In this document: positions 4,440 to 6,045 of the stretch, piece after piece | Position numbering within the stretch: the first letter of the stretch is position 1 | Layout of the letters: each line of letters begins with the position of its first letter | Assembly: GCA_043740415.1 (NCBI GenBank) | Contig: JAYUCJ010000305.1 | Location: 1 to 6,045 of the forward strand | DNA from: Aalborgiella sp043740415 | Lineage (GTDB): Bacteria; Pseudomonadota; Gammaproteobacteria; Burkholderiales; Burkholderiaceae_C | DNA length: 6,045 nucleotides | Direction: 5' to 3' | Notes under the pieces: generated by a model | Databases searched by the model: none | The model's input: the letters and a program-made list of their open reading frames with translations, nothing else | Told to the model about the DNA's origin: nothing | Made by a program: the position numbers and the translations under genes

Positions 4440-5792
4440 TTAGTCAGCCAGCGTGTTCCTCGCCAACACGGTGTCGCTGCTCATGCTCTCTAGCAAAGCC
4501 ATGTGTGCAATAGCGTCTCGACCCAGCACCAGCCGCACATCTGAATTGGCGGATAAAGTAGGGGTGAGCACCGCCACGGCATGGCCTTTTAACGCATCTT
4601 TTAAGTTCGCAGCGGTTTTCTCAAAACCAGCACGGTAGTGGATTTTGGTTTCCAGTTGCTTATAAGGCAGCTCATTGCTCAAGCGGCTGACGCTGATGCC
4701 CTGCAGGTTCAGCACATTGCTGATGCGTTTGGCCATACCGGTGACGCCATTGCCGTTCGCCACCTCAATTCGGGAGTTTTTACCGACGGTGACTCGCATC
4801 GGCAGACTCGGCAGCATTTTCGGTAATACACTCGGCAGTACGGTCGCCAGCACTTCTACTGCAGCGCTCGCAAACTCGGGTTTTGTATTCTTCATACCAG
4901 CCAAAACCGTGGCGTTAGGCTGTTTTAGCCTCAATTCATAGACGTAAGGCACAATTTGCACCAATTCTTTGCTTGCTTGGGGTTCAATGCGCTCAGCAAC
5001 CTGTTCCAGCGGTGGGCTGATGATGGCCAGCCCTTGGGTTCGGGTTTCGATCGGGGCGGCTGCAGCAAGCGCCGAGGCAGCTTCAACGGCAACCGGCTCA
5101 CTTGGTTTGGCGACCTGCTGGTCAGCCGGGGCTGCTTGCACCAGGGGTAAAGTCAAAGGTATGATTTCTTGCGGCAGTTGTGCGGCGGGTTCTGCGGCGG
5201 GTTGTACCAGCGCCAGTTGCACCGTGACACGGTTTCCTAGCCGAGCCAGTGCGATATTGACCGCATTCAGGTTGTTGCGAGCGCGCTCATTGCCCGCGTC
5301 CAGCGCGATGGCACGTTGCAAAGTTCGCTCGGCGGCTTCAAAATTGCTTTGCAAGTAATAAACATAGCCCAGGTTGTTATACGGGTGCGCAACTTCTGGG
5401 AAGTCAGCCACAATTTGAATCAACAAGGCTTTGGCCGCGTCCAGCTTGCCTTGTGTCGCATCCAAAGCCGCCAAGGCATTGCGCGCGTCCAGCTGCTGGC
5501 CATCCAGCGTGATAGACGCTTCATAAGCCGAACGGGCAAAGTCAAGGTTGCCGCGCTCCGAGTGGTATTTACCCAGCTGGTAAAAAGTGGCTGCGGATTG
5601 ATTCGCCGAATGGCTCACCCGCATCACCGGCTGTATCGCCAGCTGCGGGGTCTCTGCCACGGTCACAGGTGTGGCAGTCGGCGCTGCGGTAGATTTAGAC
5701 GCAGCCAGGTCATCTTTAGCATGCGGCGGGGTCATACAGGCTTGCAACAGGCAAGCACCCATGGCAACAACAATCGGACGAAGTACAAACAT
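4440..5792 (-). CDS. TadD-like outer-membrane lipoprotein with TPRs and C-terminal LytR_C-like domain
   Basis: A 450-residue exported lipoprotein: a short signal peptide ends in the lipobox LQAC, with Cys19 as the predicted lipidated residue. Residues about 69-185 hold three TPR units (FYQLGKYHSERGNLDFARSAYEASITL; a helix pair around 102-134; HPYNNLGYVYYLQSNFEAAERTLQRAIAL). Residues about 190-275 are Ala/Pro/Glu-rich and probably disordered. Residues about 340-425 begin RIEVANGNGVTGMAKRI, which looks like the LytR_C domain found at the end of LytR-CpsA-Psr cell-wall proteins. TadD, a TPR lipoprotein, is needed for Flp pilus and secretin assembly, and this gene sits 24 bases behind tadC, so an analogous role is likely. 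The ribosome-binding site AAGGAGA (complement of 5799-5805) fixes the ATG at 5790-5792. The classical TadD, as I recall it, lacks the LytR_C part. Confidence 0.87.
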   Translation of the reverse strand: MFVLRPIVVAMGACLLQACMTPPHAKDDLAASKSTAAPTATPVTVAETPQLAIQPVMRVSHSANQSAATFYQLGKYHSERGNLDFARSAYEASITLDGQQLDARNALAALDATQGKLDAAKALLIQIVADFPEVAHPYNNLGYVYYLQSNFEAAERTLQRAIALDAGNERARNNLNAVNIALARLGNRVTVQLALVQPAAEPAAQLPQEIIPLTLPLVQAAPADQQVAKPSEPVAVEAASALAAAAPIETRTQGLAIISPPLEQVAERIEPQASKELVQIVPYVYELRLKQPNATVLAGMKNTKPEFASAAVEVLATVLPSVLPKMLPSLPMRVTVGKNSRIEVANGNGVTGMAKRISNVLNLQGISVSRLSNELPYKQLETKIHYRAGFEKTAANLKDALKGHAVAVLTPTLSANSDVRLVLGRDAIAHMALLESMSSDTVLARNTLAD

Positions 5793-5798
5793 GATGAT

Positions 5799-5805
5799 TC
5801 TCCTT
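5799..5805 (-). promoter_or_regulatory. Shine-Dalgarno site of the TPR/LytR_C lipoprotein
   Basis: On the minus strand AAGGAGA lies 6-7 bases before the ATG at 5792-5790, in the 24-base gap after tadC. The close spacing and lack of room for a promoter indicate cotranscription with tadC. Confidence 0.75.
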
Positions 5806-5816
5806 TTATAGCTAAG

Positions 5817-6045
5817 TTAACCGCCACCCATCCTGGGCAAGAGCACACGTGAAATCTGCAAAAATGCTGGTCCCATCAACACGACCAGCAAGGCCGGGAA
5901 AATGAAAAAAATCAAAGGAAACAAGAGCTTCAGTGCAATTTTGGCGGCCGTTTCTTCGGCGCGTTGGCGGCGTTTGGTGCGCAGCTGTTCCGATTGCACC
6001 CGCAGTGACGCGGCGATGCTGGTGCCAAAGCGTTCAGATTGAATC
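5817..6045 (-). CDS. tadC: TadC, inner-membrane platform protein of the Tad/Flp pilus (C-terminus only)
   Basis: The frame is open to the window edge and ends at TAA (5819-5817), leaving about 75 C-terminal residues. The visible part reads QSERFGTSIAASLRVQSEQL, then RTKRRQRAEETAAKIALKL and the hydrophobic LLFPLIFFIFPALLVVLMGP. This is the characteristic end of GspF/T2SF-domain proteins of the TadB/TadC type: a conserved ERFGTSIA-R helix, a basic RRQRAEE-AAK stretch, then the final transmembrane helix with FP and GP. TadB and TadC form the inner-membrane platform that works with the TadA ATPase to assemble Flp pili. Calling it TadC rather than TadB rests on the motif style and on being followed by a TadD-like gene. 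An internal GTG at 5999 is not the start. Confidence 0.88.
   Translation of the reverse strand, partial: IQSERFGTSIAASLRVQSEQLRTKRRQRAEETAAKIALKLLFPLIFFIFPALLVVLMGPAFLQISRVLLPRMGGG

Noticed and set aside
5316..5852. 178-codon plus-strand open frame over the Tad-locus lipoprotein
   Set aside because: It lies opposite a convincing lipoprotein/TPR gene and crosses into the tadC end; its translation shows no domain.

Overview
The window reads as an ordinary chromosomal segment of a betaproteobacterium, most likely Burkholderiales and plausibly Comamonadaceae (Rhodoferax/Polaromonas-like). This placement is an inference from protein style (XdhB/XdhC, TadC), moderate-to-high GC coding sequence, and two kinds of short dispersed repeat that resemble ones I remember from that group. 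No database search supports it.

Layout: (1) 1-2097 (+), the 3' nine-tenths or so of xdhB, the molybdopterin subunit of xanthine dehydrogenase, cut by the left window edge. (2) 2098-2200, a spacer filled mostly by a palindromic repeat. (3) 2201-3052 (+), xdhC, the chaperone that loads sulfurated molybdenum cofactor into XDH. (4) 3074-3669 (+), a compact toxin-first HigB/HigA-type (RelE/ParE superfamily) toxin-antitoxin pair. (5) 3670-3786, a spacer holding a second type of repeat. (6) 3787-4413 (+), a class I SAM-dependent methyltransferase of unknown substrate. (7) 4440-5792 (-), a lipoprotein with TPRs and a C-terminal LytR_C-like domain. (8) 5817-6045 (-), the C-terminus of TadC, cut by the right edge. 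Features 7 and 8 belong to a Tad/Flp pilus (tight adherence) locus that converges on the plus-strand genes.

The most notable signal is not a gene. Two unrelated repeat families each occur twice here, once in an intergenic spacer and once in frame inside a conserved protein gene. Family A is a palindrome with about 24-25 nt arms, at 1387-1448 inside xdhB and at 2117-2175 between xdhB and xdhC. Family B is about 47 nt, at 2493-2539 inside xdhC (reverse orientation) and at 3702-3749 upstream of the methyltransferase; its 31-nt core matches with one mismatch. In both genes the insert appears to lie in a variable or linker part of the protein and leaves the reading frame intact, much like Rickettsia palindromic elements. 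I see no CRISPR, tRNA, rRNA, insertion sequence or obviously new defence system.
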